Assembly (NCBI RefSeq): GCF_024679095.1
Contig: NC_066515.1
Span: forward strand, 23,715,217-23,779,216
DNA length: 64,000 nucleotides
From: Eriocheir sinensis
Lineage: Eukaryota > Arthropoda > Malacostraca > Decapoda > Varunidae
Direction: 5' to 3'
The number at the start of each line of letters is the position of its first letter. Positions within the stretch are counted from its first letter, which is position 1. Under the pieces are notes generated by a model. The model was not told the DNA's origin. It saw only the letters and a program-made list of their open reading frames with translations, and searched no databases. The position numbers were made by a program, and so were the translations under genes. Of the stretch, positions 26,201 through 36,824 are shown piece after piece.

Positions 26201-26300
26201 CCTGTGTGTCGCAGGGCAAGCAAGCGTCGAGTCACGTCGCGTCAAGCCCTGCAATGTTCCGCCGTGCCCTCCGCTGCAGCATGATCTTCATCCTGCTGGT
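25981..26300 (+). other. possible pair of small exons with a Cys-Pro motif
   Basis: 25981-26022 lies between CCAGCAACAG and CTACAG|GTAACG. A segment from 26218 follows TGTGTGTCGCAG. In the phase-matched frame the second reads SRRVKPCNVPPCPPLQ, resembling the end of a thrombospondin type 1 repeat. Too short to be sure. Confidence 0.2.
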
Positions 26301-26383
26301 GCGTCCGGCTGTCCCGCCGCCAGACATGCTCCAGCGGCGGCGATTCCAGGTGGTCCAAGGCCTCACGCATCCTGGGGGGGGGG

Positions 26384-26454
<71 letters not shown>
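26151..26454. repeat. GT array (26151-26199) and GA array (26389-26454)
   Basis: The arrays flank a GC-rich 180 bp segment that may hold an exon. Confidence 0.95.
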
Positions 26455-26456
<2 letters not shown>

Positions 26457-26459
26457 GGC

Positions 26460-26853
26460 AAGTGGGGAATATGTCAGTTACACCTTCTGAAGACACAGAC
26501 AGGAAGGAAGTGACATAATGGAAGCATTGGAAAAAAAAAGGGACACTCAAACCTCACGACAAAAGAACATAAGAACGCATAAAAGATAAATTCATGCAAG
26601 AGAGAAAAAAAAAAGTGCTTGTCGCTAGGTTCCAGGAAGGTGCCAGGGAACTGACGGGGCGGGGGGTGGGGGTGGGGGGGCTTTGCGGGAAGAAGACGGA
26701 AGTTAGTGTCACAATGAACGGCGGGGGGAGGGTGGGCGGGTTGGGGGGCGGGGGGGAGCTGATGTAAGGAGGGAGGAGGCGTTATGTCATGATTTCCCGG
26801 AGATGGTGTGACGAGCTGCCGAAATTAGCAATGAGCAGCATCACCCACTGATA

Positions 26854-26908
<55 letters not shown>

Positions 26909-27026
26909 CTTATCATTGGTACTGCTACACCAATATTTCTGGATGATAAGCTGTTGAAAAAAATATATCTAGTAATGGTATTGAAGGTGTAACTAAGGAG
27001 ACAATTTTTTAGTATAAACTGTCTAT

Positions 27027-27090
<64 letters not shown>

Positions 27091-27570
27091 CTGTTATCAT
27101 TTTATCACAGCGGAAATGCCGAGTAAGGAAGAAACAGAGACGGGGACAAAGATTTATATTCACCTAAACTTTCGGTGATAATTGGTTTCATATCTCACGC
27201 ACTTCCCTTTTCCTCCAGTAATATAATGTCACACTAATCTATGTATCACTGGACGGCTTTAAAATCATCACATCTTCAGTAATACAAACATGGCAACACA
27301 AATTTTGAAACCGTTGTGCTTTTCTGTGTCGTGGCATCATTTCTCGTAAGGGATGACGGCGTTAGGACCAAGTCACCTCTGCACCCGGAACTGATCTCAC
27401 TTCTGACATGCTCTTTTTTCTATGATCGGGAGCTTCGTTTAGCGAGCTCATTTGCGGCTGATTTTGTTTCTTGCCTTTGAGGTTCCTCCCTCGCTGTAAA
27501 AAAATAATTCTTGTTTGTTCAGAAGGTTAGAAGGTGACATTTTTTGCGTATAAACTGTCTGGAACTTTGT

Positions 27571-27609
<39 letters not shown>

Positions 27610-27689
27610 TTCGAGGCTCCTCCCCCCTTCTCAGGATCATCAGAAGCCACTACCTCAGCGCTGGTGTCTTGTTGTGTCGCCTTACAGAG
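26460..27689. other. intergenic with a G-rich block and GT arrays
   Basis: 26640-26765 carries many G3-G7 runs on the plus strand. The rest is unique AT-rich sequence. Confidence 0.5.
26858..27088. repeat. two GT arrays (26858-26904, 27030-27088)
   Basis: Each is followed by a similar short motif (TGTAGATCTTATCATT and TGTAGCTGTTATCATT), so the block looks tandemly duplicated. Confidence 0.93.
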
Positions 27690-28390
27690 ATGACCTTTGA
27701 CCCCTCTCCGTGTGCCCTCTTCCTCTTTTCATGTTTTCACTGGTCATTATGTTTCGTCCATTCTCTTTATTGTCTCGTGTATTCCTTTTCTTTTTTCTTT
27801 TTATTTAGATTTTCACTGTCTTCCTTTCTCCCTTTTATTTCCATCTTCGTTCCCTTTCTTTTTATTATTTTCACTTTTTACTCATTTCTTTCTCCCTCTT
27901 CTCCACTAAAGTTTCCATCTTACTTTCTCTCTCCCATTCCCTCCTCGTTTTCTTCCTCTGATTTTACCTTGTTCTGTTTCCTCCATTCTTCTCTATATCG
28001 CATCCATTTCTTCCTTTCTCTCTTCCACTCCCTTTTCGTTCTCTTTTTACTCAATTCACTCTATACTTTTTACCTCAGTCAGATTTTCTCCACTTTATCG
28101 TATCCATTTATTTATTTCTTCCATTCCCTCTTCGTTCTCTTCCTCTGCCTATTTTTACTCGATTCACTCTATACCTTTTACCTCGGTCAGATTTCTCCAC
28201 TCTCCTTCCTCTTTACCTTTTCTCTGTCTTTCTTTCTCTCTTCCATTCCCTCTTCGTTCTTTTCCTCTGCTTATGTTTTCACGGCTCATTCTGCTTCCTT
28301 CACTTTCCTTTATCGTCTCCATGTCTTCCTTTCTTTCTTCCATTCCCTCTTCGACTCTCCCCCTGTTTGTTCTCTTTCTCTTTAAATTTT
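27690..28390 (+). repeat. long pyrimidine-rich tract with a loose internal repeat
   Basis: Units with TTCCATTCCCTCTTCGTTCT and TTTTACTCGATTCACTCTATAC recur. The 283-codon frame is low complexity. Confidence 0.82.
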
Positions 28391-29215
28391 CACGTTTCAC
28401 CATGTCGTCGAAGGTCTTCCAGATTGTTTCCTTGGCACATACATAAATAAAAATTATGATTGGGAAAAGTTTAAAGAAATGCTTAAATTTTCGTTTTATT
28501 GATAAAAATCAATACAAAATCTCTAAGTATGTCTACATTTATAGACTTACACAAGATAATAATATTGATAACGAACTCAGTAATTTTGCTAAATATGTAT
28601 TTGTTTTATTTTGGATACATAACTTGATAGTGCATATAAAAGTTGATCTCGTTAATATTTAAAAAAATACTGTAATATATGATTTGTCAAAATGAACTTT
28701 AAAAGTATTCCTGGCTAATAAATTGATTGGTTTGATGAACTCTTGAAAAAATGAGAAAACGAATGATGGGTGCAATCTTGAATACTATAACGAAAAACTG
28801 AGTGAAACTAACACTAAAGCTTTACGACATTTCTAGCACGCGGGAACCTCCCCCCCCTCCCCCCCGGCACAGCCACGCTAACACAGTAACAGTTGTGTAG
28901 TAACAGCCCCATAGCACCGCGCTCTGCCCACGCCTGCCGCAGGACGCCGAGGATCATCCTCACCTCCGCGACTCAACGGGCACACGCGCACACCCTCCCA
29001 TGAAGGCACTGCCGGTCTTAGTCTAATGATTATTGTCAACTTTGTATGTGGAGCCGTCCTTGTGTTTCGTGGGGTTCCTTCTGGCGGATTCCATAGGCGT
29101 CTTAATGATAATATAGTGTAAGAGGAGAGAGAAAGGTGTGTGTGTGTGTGTGCTTTGAGGGGTGAGAGATCAAGACAAGGGGAGGTGTTTATCTTGCACG
29201 ATTGTCCACCCCCCC

Positions 29216-29216
<1 letters not shown>
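28391..29216. other. AT-rich then GC-rich intergenic sequence
   Basis: 28440-28850 is AT-rich. At 28940-29020 a minus-strand GAG|GTGAGG donor-like site stands without a convincing acceptor. Confidence 0.4.

Positions 29217-29280
<64 letters not shown>
29217..29280. repeat. GA microsatellite touching the last exon of the acidic-protein gene
   Basis: About 32 units, ending one base before the predicted stop codon. Confidence 0.96.
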
Positions 29281-29283
<3 letters not shown>

Positions 29284-29537
29284 CTTTTGCCAGTCTGATT
29301 TATATGTGAAATAGGAGTCAGTGAGTCTATCGGCAGTGAGTCTATCAGTGTCCCTTTGGTGGCGGGGGAAGGGGGCCTCCTCGCCACGCCCCTGCTGCTG
29401 CCCGCGCTGGCGTTGGGCGGCGCGGGCTCGAAGGGACCTTCGCCCGGACCTTCGCCCGCCCTCTGGAGGCTGGCGGTTGTTGGGAGAGGGAAGTCTGACC
29501 CCCCCGGCCCTCTGCTCCATGCCAAGGCGGGGGTGAC
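29281..29537 (-). CDS. acidic-protein gene, last visible exon, Arg/Gly/Gln-rich
   Basis: The acceptor CTTCTCTCTGCAG|GT is strong and the entry phase matches the previous exon. It encodes a basic low-complexity tail (RRSGRRSLRARAAQRQRGQQ type) and ends at TGA just before an AG microsatellite. A possible donor AAAA|GTGACT overlaps the stop, so the gene could continue. Confidence 0.5.
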
Positions 29538-29584
29538 CTGCAGAGAGAAGGCGTGGAGTGTTAATCCTTTTTATCGTGACATTG

Positions 29585-29626
<42 letters not shown>

Positions 29627-29940
29627 GTAGTAGTAGTAGTAGTAGTAGTAGTAATGTGTATTTTCTTATTTTTATATATTAACATCACCACCACCAATAA
29701 GAACACCATCAACAATAAAAACAACAGCAACAACAATAACACTCACGCACAGCAAGCACACAGTCTTAATACGTTATAACTGAAACAGCAGATCTTTTTT
29801 TCGTTGCAAAATATGAGCTACAACTTTGCATCAGTTTTTCATGTTTGAGATAGATGATTTTAATTTCTTCGCAGATCATCATTGAACACTGGGGCAAGAA
29901 AACTATGAAACATCAAGCAGCAACTTTTTCCGTGAGTGTG

Positions 29941-29977
<37 letters not shown>

Positions 29978-32900
29978 GTGGTAGTAATCTTGTTGTTGGT
30001 GTTTATGTTGCTGTTCCTGCTGTTGCTTTTGTGTTATTAGTATTAGTATCATCACCGTTACTGTTTTTGTTATTTCTTTTATCACTACTTCTGTCATCAT
30101 AGTCATCACAACCATTATAAGTATCATGTCACATTGTTCACTACCACCACCATCACCTTCAACAATAACAACAGCAGTAACAACAACAACAACAGGAGCA
30201 GTGATTAGCGGTTTTTTTTTTTCAGTATTGTTTCCTTTTTATTCTTATTTTTGTCCTTGAACTGCTTCCTCTATTAAAAAAAAAAACCAATCACCCCACA
30301 ATTCATTCCCCACACATTTGCTCCTCAAAAAACTACCAACAAGCCTCATCTCAGCCTCACCTTGGAAGTAGGGCGGCTGCAACAGGTGTGGCGATGAGCT
30401 CTCTGCCATAGTTACAGGGGTCTGAGGCCGGTATCTTCCTGTGTCTCTCGCCCCAGTCACGTTAGGGTGCTGGCTGGGTATCGAGTGACCAGTAGGGTAG
30501 TATGGGTCATAATCTTGAACTCGGTCATGAGAGACAGTCGGTGGGTTATTGCTCAGGTACAATTGTGAACGGTGTTGTGGAGAGTAAACGGGAACGATGT
30601 CATCATCCGTGTTGATTTCTGGGGAGAAGGTAATAGCGGTCCTGCAATGGAGAAGAAGGCATAACATTGATAGACAGATATGTATGTATGTAGGTAGGTA
30701 GGCCATGACTAAGAAAGAGATAAATGGATAGGCCTGACTGTGATAGATTGATAGGCAGGTCGTGGATGAAATAGGTTGATGAATAGATTGGTCGTGACTG
30801 AGATAGATAAATATTAAGAGATGGAAATGAAAAAAAAATCGAACTATAAAAAAATGTAACTTACGCTGCTGCTTTGACTAAGAAAGAGATAAATGGATAG
30901 GCCTGACTGTGATAGATTGATAGGCAGGTCGTGGATGAAATAGGTTGATGAATAGATTGGTCGTGACTGAGATAGATAAATATTAAGAGATGGAAATGAA
31001 AAAAAAAATCGAACTAAAAAAAAACGTAACTTACGCTGCTGCTGTGTCCGGGTAATAATCGTCTTGTGTGTTTTCGTCCATCTAAAGGAAAAAACAAAAG
31101 AAAAAAAATAATAGGGAGATCATAGGGAGAACAGCAATTAACCCACACACCTCAAACACCTTTCTCTACATTGGCCTTGGAATTCCTCTGACTGATTATT
31201 CGTTCATGCCATCATTTATTTTTATTTTTTTTAGCCTGTTGCCAGTAAAGAAAATCGATGGCACTGTTATTTCGTGGAAGCGCTCCCTGCTTCTCTGTAT
31301 CATGACTGTGACACAAGGACAAGACTTCCGTATATAGGAGTTGTGGGCATTTCCAGGAGTAGTTTTATGACTCTGGTTGTAGTTTACTCTATTTAGGAGT
31401 AGAGTAAGTAGCGTTTTATTTTTATTTTTTTATTTTTTTTAACGCCCTTGCACTGTCTCCTCTGCTGTAAAAAAAAAAAAAATCACCCTTCTGTACCATG
31501 AACTTGAAGAAACACTCACTAGAACCCGACTGACCCCTTCTTTGACCTTTAGAAATAGATGTGAGAACCGAAAGTGTCTTATAATATCGATCAAGGTCTT
31601 CTCACACGCCTGCTCCTCTCAAATCAACTACTTCCAATGCCAGAAAAGGAGATTAGTCGAGTTCAAAAGTGTTTTCTACGGGTCATGGAAGCTACAGAAA
31701 ATGGTCAAACTGTCACCAGGGCCATAATACAACCGATGAAACTACCCAGAAATCCTATACGAAAGCCTTGGGTGTGCTTGGGCGCCGAGATGTTCAAGGA
31801 TATGGCCCTGAGAGTTCCATGGCAGTGTGTGTGGAGGGACGAAGGCAAAGGTGTCCTCCGCGTCACTCATCACTCACTTTCCACTCTTGATGAATATTGC
31901 CTATTAGCTGTTCTTTCCTTGACCTCCGTTGATGCCACTGGACTCTTGGGACTCCTGTGCACCCTGCGGGCCAGCGTGGGGGCGTACAACACACAAGGGA
32001 GAGGCCTCTGGTCCGCACGGCCTGGATGGGGTGTCGACGGTCAGGGGGAGACGGGAGATAAACAAAACATGGCGGCGGGGAATTGCAGACCCAGCGTAAT
32101 GGCGGTTCCTCACCAAGGTTTAAAGGGAGGGTCAATGTTGCAGCACGGGATTTGCAACGGGGCGAGGTGTGGCAGTGATCCCTTTTGTGGCAGGTGTGTG
32201 TGTTCGTGAAAACTCGCTGTCATTTCTCTGCTAAAAAAAGGGAAAAAACAAACAATCGGCAGTGTTGTCTTTTGTAAGAGGTGTACGGATATGTTCGTGA
32301 AAATCCTCCGCTACCTTTTTTTTTCTAAATTGGTCGGGGAAATGTGGCACTGTTGCTTCTGGTGGCAGCTATGTATGTTGGCGAGGATTCCCCGCTGTCT
32401 TTTCTTTGCTAAAATGGGGGAAAATTCGCCATTGTGGCCCTTTGTGGCAGGTTATTTGTTCGTGGAGATTCCCCGCTATGTTTTCTTCGCTAAATTTTGA
32501 AAAAGAATGCGTCCATTAATGTGCCAAGAAAATTTCGAAGCGATCTTCAAAAAAATTTTTTTTTTTCAATCAAGCTTATGTTTTCAGATAAAAGCCATGT
32601 CCTAAAGAGTTCGAATTCCATAAGCTTAAGATTCTCGGGTAGTGTTTGATCACTTAGTGCTGCTCACTCATTCCGTGAGGAGCGTCGCAACTCTATTATT
32701 CCAAGTTGATTAACTCCGCGCAGCAGAGAATGTTCCTTGTCGCTGAGGAGTCACGAATGGGCGGAAGAGTCTTGAGCTGAAGGGGGTGAAAAACTATATC
32801 TTATTTTTGGTGGTGGCGTTGAAGGTCAAGAGAATATTGTCATGAACAATATATCCTTAAAATGTTTCCTTTCTTCACAGAAGTCTTTTTTTTCCCCATC

Positions 32901-34730
32901 GCCTGTAGCGCCAGTGCACGCCAGTGACTATGAATGATTATTCGTATTCGGTATTATTGACGGAATCACTGTTATGTTTTATCTTCAACGGGTGTCCCTT
33001 TCATAAGGTATAATTATTCAACACCTGTGCCTGTCACCTGCCTGCCCTCACCTCATGCCTCTACCGCTCCTCTCACTTTGTAGCCACCGAAATGAAAAGA
33101 GTTGGCGTTCCATGTTCTTTAGCTGTCGCTTAAGAACGACCCTCGCCAACATCAATATGTTAGCACCAAGCCATCGCTCGTGTGTTTCGGAAGGGTCACT
33201 GTCACGTAATCATCACCTGAAATTAAACTCGCAATTTTCCCCACCAATGTTTTTCGTTTCCACTCAAGGTGTTCCTGTGACAAAGATCTGAATTTCATCT
33301 CGGCACACGATTATTATACACAAGTTTCATTCGTGATACAAACAAACGTTTTTAGAAACGTTTTTGCTTGAACGTTTCTAGTCAAAACAACTAAATCAAT
33401 AGAAAATCATAAATGGGATAGCAACTAATGTGTCACTTATTGCTAACCATCAAGTCCCCGGTATGGAGCAGCGACACCCCTTCCCATCATACTATGTCAC
33501 TGCTTCTGTCTTACCGTGCTGGTGATGAGGACGCCGAGTGGTGAGCTACACACAGTATCTAGCTTAGCGACCGACTGATGTGAGGCAGGGCAGGGCTATC
33601 TGCCTCCCACACGTATGCCGCCAGTTGCCAGCTACCGCCGCTCGCATCGCCCGCCACACTGCCTGCGCTGCTCCCCGCTTCTGACTGTGCCTCTCTCTTC
33701 CTTGCGGGTTATTTTTATACTCTATCCTCTCGGACTTCCCCTGTTATTTTACGGTGGAGTCTTTGTCCGTCCTTCTTTTCCCAAGCGATGGCAAGTCGTG
33801 GAACTCAGTCAGGATGTGAGGGAAAATATGAAGGAGAAAAGGACATGACTAAAAGAATGTTAACTATTTTGTTGAGAATGATAGATTTGATGCACGCGAA
33901 CGTGATGGAATTGGGGCGAACGCAGCCAGTGTGACGAGAAGCGAGCGGGAGCAGTGTGAGTGGAGGAAAGGACACTATGAGGGGTTAGTGAGTGGAGGAA
34001 AAATGGGAAACAAATGTGGTGGAGACAAACAAGCATAGGAAAATGTGCATAGTGAGTATACTGAAAAAAAAAAATGATGAGTCAGCAGAATGAGAGTGGA
34101 GTTAAAATGGGAAATAGCTATGCGTGTCAGACACAAATAAGCAAGGAGAGAAAATGTACATGACGAATATGCGTAAAAAAAGGGTAATTTAGCAGAAAGT
34201 AGTCGTTCAGCATTTTGTAAACGCATGTAGTGTTAAGCGTTAAAACATAAAATAATAATAATAATAATGATAATGATACTAATACTAATACTAATAATAA
34301 TAATGATAACAATGACAGTTTTATTAGTCAAAGGTATAAAAAATTGGAATACAGATAAAAGTGCAGATATATATAACGCTGCGTGCAAGTAATTGAGAGG
34401 GATAAAAAAAATTCCAATGCATTATTCACAACCTCAACTTGAGCATGTGTACACTTAACGCCTTCGTGCACACTCTGCTTCCTTCACAGAAACTCGGACA
34501 CAGAAAAGATTATCTGTATCTGTATTTCCATCTATAGCTTTGTATCTATATCTTTATCTATCTATTTATCTATCTGTACAGCTTTGTTTTTATATTCATC
34601 TACCTATCTATCTGTATATCAATCTATATCTATCTATCTATCTTTATTTATCTGTTTACACAACATATTTTTATCTAACTATCCATGTATGCTTGTCTAT
34701 CTATCAAACTATCTAGATATCTATACATCA

Positions 34731-34780
<50 letters not shown>

Positions 34781-35370
34781 AGTTATGGCTAAATTCATTA
34801 TACTTTTCCTCAACCAATGAAATCCAATCCAGTCCTCGATTTTTTTTTTAGTTCACGTTGTTGTTCAGGTCCATCTCCTCATCATTATCATCTCCCTCTT
34901 TCTCTTCTTCTTCTTCATCCATTTCGTCATCTTCCTCGGTTTCGTCGCCATCCTCTGCCTCATCCATCGGGCTTCCCTCTTCATCGTCACCCGTTCCAGA
35001 ATCATCACTGCCTTCACCCAGGTCGAGGCTCTCGTACACCTGGGCATACCGGGTACTCATTTCAGTGATGATGCCCCCCAGGTCCCTCTCGTATCCGCCG
35101 GATCTGGCTAACTGGGTACTGATGATCTCATTGTTCATCCCCATCAAGTCTTGGTCATCGGGGAGACTGCCATCCAGGGCCGAGGAGGAGAGCGAATACC
35201 TGAGGCAGAGAGACGGGTAGATAGACATAGATAGATAGATAAATAGACATATAGATAGATAGGTAGAGAGACAGATAGATAGATTGATAGACATAGATAG
35301 ATAGAGACAGATAGATAAATAGATAAATAGACATATATAGATAGATAGATAGATAGATACATAAATAGAC

Positions 35371-35401
<31 letters not shown>

Positions 35402-36083
35402 GTGATAATACAGGAAAGTAAACGCATACGATCTACAAACAAGACTATCTCATAATACCCTTTTTCATAAGTTTATTCTGGTTATAGTTAAGAACATAAG
35501 AACATTTAGTTAATACGCCTCCTATCCACTTTCATTTGTCTTATTGTTGTTTTTACGATAAATTAGGCAGCTCAAGGGAAACAAAACAAACAAAAAACAA
35601 AAGAAGAAAAAAACCCACAATGAAAGAAAACGGAAAAGCCTGCGGTGTCACGACGTTGAAAAGCACTTACGGTAGGACACAAACAAACAAACAAACAAAC
35701 AAACAAGAAAGAAAGAAAACAAAAGTCCGCAGTGTCGCGATCCTTAACCCGGTAGCTGCGGGGATCATGTTTCTTAAAGGCGAGAAAAATAAGTAGAAAA
35801 AAAATCATCACTCACGCAAACCATTTCATAATACATACATCAACGCATTTGTGATCAGTTTATGCATCATCTATTATGGACACGGTTGCCAGATTATCGT
35901 ACTCAGAGCCGCGTGTTTACCGGTGTCTGGCCCATAACTGTTATCAAGAAGCGCCAATAATATTAACCATTTAAACGATAACCACATAAGGCAGTTGACT
36001 TCTTTTTCGGCCACTTGACTTTCCTTTCGGGCAACTCCTCTCTAATTGTTTTTAGGGGCAGTAAGTAGCGGGCTTTTTTTATT

Positions 36084-36125
<42 letters not shown>

Positions 36126-36521
36126 CCCTTGATCTGTCTCCTTTGCTGTAAAAAAAAAGTTTATTGGGGTTATGAAAGCAGTTTTTGGGGCGGAAATCGG
36201 CAAACATAGGAGGCAGAGTACGATAGTCTCCTCCCGAAATTGACCTCTCTTTCGGCCACCTCTTTTGATTCTTTTTTTTTTTTCTAGGAGCAGCGAGTAG
36301 CGGGCTTTTTTATTATTGTTTCCTTTTTGTGCCCTTGAGCTGTCTCCCTTGTTGTAATAAAAAAAAGAAAATAGTCTGGTAACGTTGATTATATATGGGG
36401 GGGGGGGGGTATATCATCCTTAAAAGTCTTGAAAAACACTCACCGCAGATACTCCTCGAAATCAAAGTCCCCGTCTCCCTCGTGTACCGTGACTCGTGCC
36501 TTGTCCATTGTCCCGGGCGTT
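29281..36521 (-). CDS. unrecognised spliced gene, acidic/proline/arginine-rich protein of about 330 residues
   Basis: Five exons read on the minus strand: 36521-36444, 35199-34857, 31081-31035, 30641-30361 and 29537-29281. From the ATG at 36508 the phases agree at all four joins and the frame runs to TGA at 29281-29283 (993 nt, 330 residues). The protein starts with an acidic stretch (HEGDGDFDFEEYL), then has a short region possibly helical (residues about 40-75), then about 50 residues nearly all Asp/Glu. A Tyr/Pro/Ser-rich middle (residues about 137-245) follows, then a tail with many Arg, Gly and Gln. I see no signal peptide, membrane segment or enzyme motif; most looks disordered. Four of the acceptors have strong pyrimidine tracts. 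The weakest point is the donor of exon 2 (AAC|GTGAAC), which lies one codon before a TAA. If it is not used, the gene splits into two. An acceptor precedes the first ATG, so an upstream exon exists, coding or untranslated. Function unknown. Confidence 0.55.
29584..29652. repeat. ATT/AGT trinucleotide array
   Basis: About 15 ATT units then 8 AGT units, within an intron. A second ATT run is at 29944-29977. Confidence 0.95.
30200..30285 (-). repeat. repeat family P fragment
   Basis: GATTAGCGGTTTTTTTTTTT, TTTGTCCTTGAACTGCTTCCT, then an A-run. It lies just downstream of an exon of the acidic-protein gene. Confidence 0.6.
30361..30641 (-). CDS. acidic-protein gene, Pro/Tyr/Ser-rich exon
   Basis: The acceptor CCATTGCAG|G and the donor CAAG|GTGAGG are both good matches to consensus. 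It encodes a segment rich in Pro, Tyr, Ser and His with no Cys or Trp, containing short motifs such as PVYSPQ, DYDPYYPTG and LLQPPYFQ. No domain recognised. Confidence 0.62.
30707..31045. repeat. 169 bp tandem duplication covering a splice donor
   Basis: Positions 30707-30875 and 30876-31044 are near-identical. Each carries, on the minus strand, the exon end GCAGCAGC followed by GTAAGTTAC. Only the upstream copy is attached to the full 47 bp exon; the other is a decoy donor within the intron. Confidence 0.85.
31035..31081 (-). CDS. acidic-protein gene, 47 bp exon
   Basis: A long pyrimidine tract and CCTTTAG precede it, and AGCAGC|GTAAGT follows. It encodes MDENTQDDYYPDTAA plus two bases and joins in phase to the next exon (GC + G). 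The donor end of this exon is duplicated 169 bp further on (around 30862). Confidence 0.6.
31320..31830. repeat. two family Q copies in inverted orientation
   Basis: 31320-31572 reads GGCATTTCCAGGAGTAGTTTTATGAC, split by a family P fragment at 31405-31485. 31580-31820 is the opposite orientation (AAACTACCCAGAAATCC, ACGAAAGCCTTGGGTGTGC, GGCGCCGAGATGTTCAAGG). Any frame here is not a gene. Confidence 0.7.
32165..32510. repeat. tandem repeat, about four units of roughly 90-100 bp
   Basis: Each unit has a TTTTGTGGCAGGT-like start, TGTTCGTG, GATTCCCCGCT-like, TTTCTTTGCTAAA and a GGGGGAAAA stretch. Divergence between units is moderate. Confidence 0.8.
32511..34500. other. intron of the acidic-protein gene, no feature recognised
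   Basis: Unique AT-rich sequence; two similar 100 bp blocks near 33970-34215 (GAGAAAATGT/CATA and GGGAAA-AA) are a loose duplication. Confidence 0.45.
34515..34774. repeat. TATC-type tetranucleotide region and AC array (34732-34774)
   Basis: Imperfect CTATCTATCTAT to 34730, then perfect AC repeats. Confidence 0.9.
34848..35199 (-). CDS. acidic-protein gene, Asp/Glu-rich exon
   Basis: The acceptor CTGCCTCAG|G sits next to a GATA-repeat intron tail. The exon encodes about 65 ordinary residues, including LGGIITEMSTRYAQVYESLDL-type sequence that could form a helix, then a nearly pure Asp/Glu run. It either splices at 34857 (AAC|GTGAAC, weak donor) or ends at TAA 34848-34850. No AATAAA follows the TAA closely, which favours splicing. 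Confidence 0.6.
35208..35402. repeat. GATA tetranucleotide array inside an intron
   Basis: Imperfect ATAGATAGAT with ACAT variants. It abuts the acceptor of the Asp/Glu-rich exon at 35200. Confidence 0.95.
35990..36365 (-). repeat. two family P copies with a long T-run
   Basis: 35998-36160 and 36228-36365 both carry TTTCGGCCAC, a GTAGCGGGCTTTTTT block and GCCCTTGA(T/G)CTGTCTCC. A run of nearly 40 T (36084-36122) sits in the first. Confidence 0.8.
36444..36521 (-). CDS. acidic-protein gene, first visible exon
   Basis: The acceptor CTCCCTCCCACAG precedes 36521. An ATG at 36508 opens MDKARVTVHEGDGDFDFEEYL and the exon ends CTGCG|GTGAGT. The frame is also open for four codons before the ATG, so it may be an internal coding exon. 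Confidence 0.6.
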
Positions 36522-36539
36522 CTGTGGGAGGGAGAGGAA

Positions 36540-36775
36540 GAGGGTCATATTCTTTAAACATTCCAGCGCCCTAATACATACATTTAACAAGGCTTTCGTG
36601 GGATTTGCTGGCATTTCCAAGGGTAGTTTTATGACCCTGGTGGTAGTGTGACCCTTCCTCTGTACCGTGAACGTAAAGAAACACCCATGGAGACGCGTTT
36701 GACCTCTTATTTTGCCTTTAGAAATGATGGATGCAAGAGAAGGGAGCGTTTAACAATACCGGCCTTAGCTCTCCT
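36540..36775 (-). repeat. repeat family Q copy
   Basis: Contains CATATTCTTTAAACATTCC, ACAAGGCTTTCGTGGGA, GGGTAGTTTTATGACCCTGG and CTTCCTCTGTACCGTGAAC. It lies immediately upstream of the first exon of the acidic-protein gene. Confidence 0.8.
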
Positions 36776-36824
36776 CCCCGACCGTTGGGCATGAGATTGG
36801 ATGGTCCGCCGTGGGAAACAGTAG

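Noticed and set aside
28940..29020. Further exon of the acidic-protein gene (donor-like GAG|GTGAGG)
   Set aside because: No acceptor with a pyrimidine tract upstream and no phase support.
30361..31081. Exons of the acidic-protein gene as the N-terminus of the MyoD-type gene
   Set aside because: The MyoD first exon has its own ATG after an in-frame stop and no good phase-matched acceptor; the acidic gene reaches its own stop at 29281. Not fully excluded.
31574..32209. 211-codon plus frame as a gene
   Set aside because: Its first part is a family Q repeat copy and the rest has no motif.
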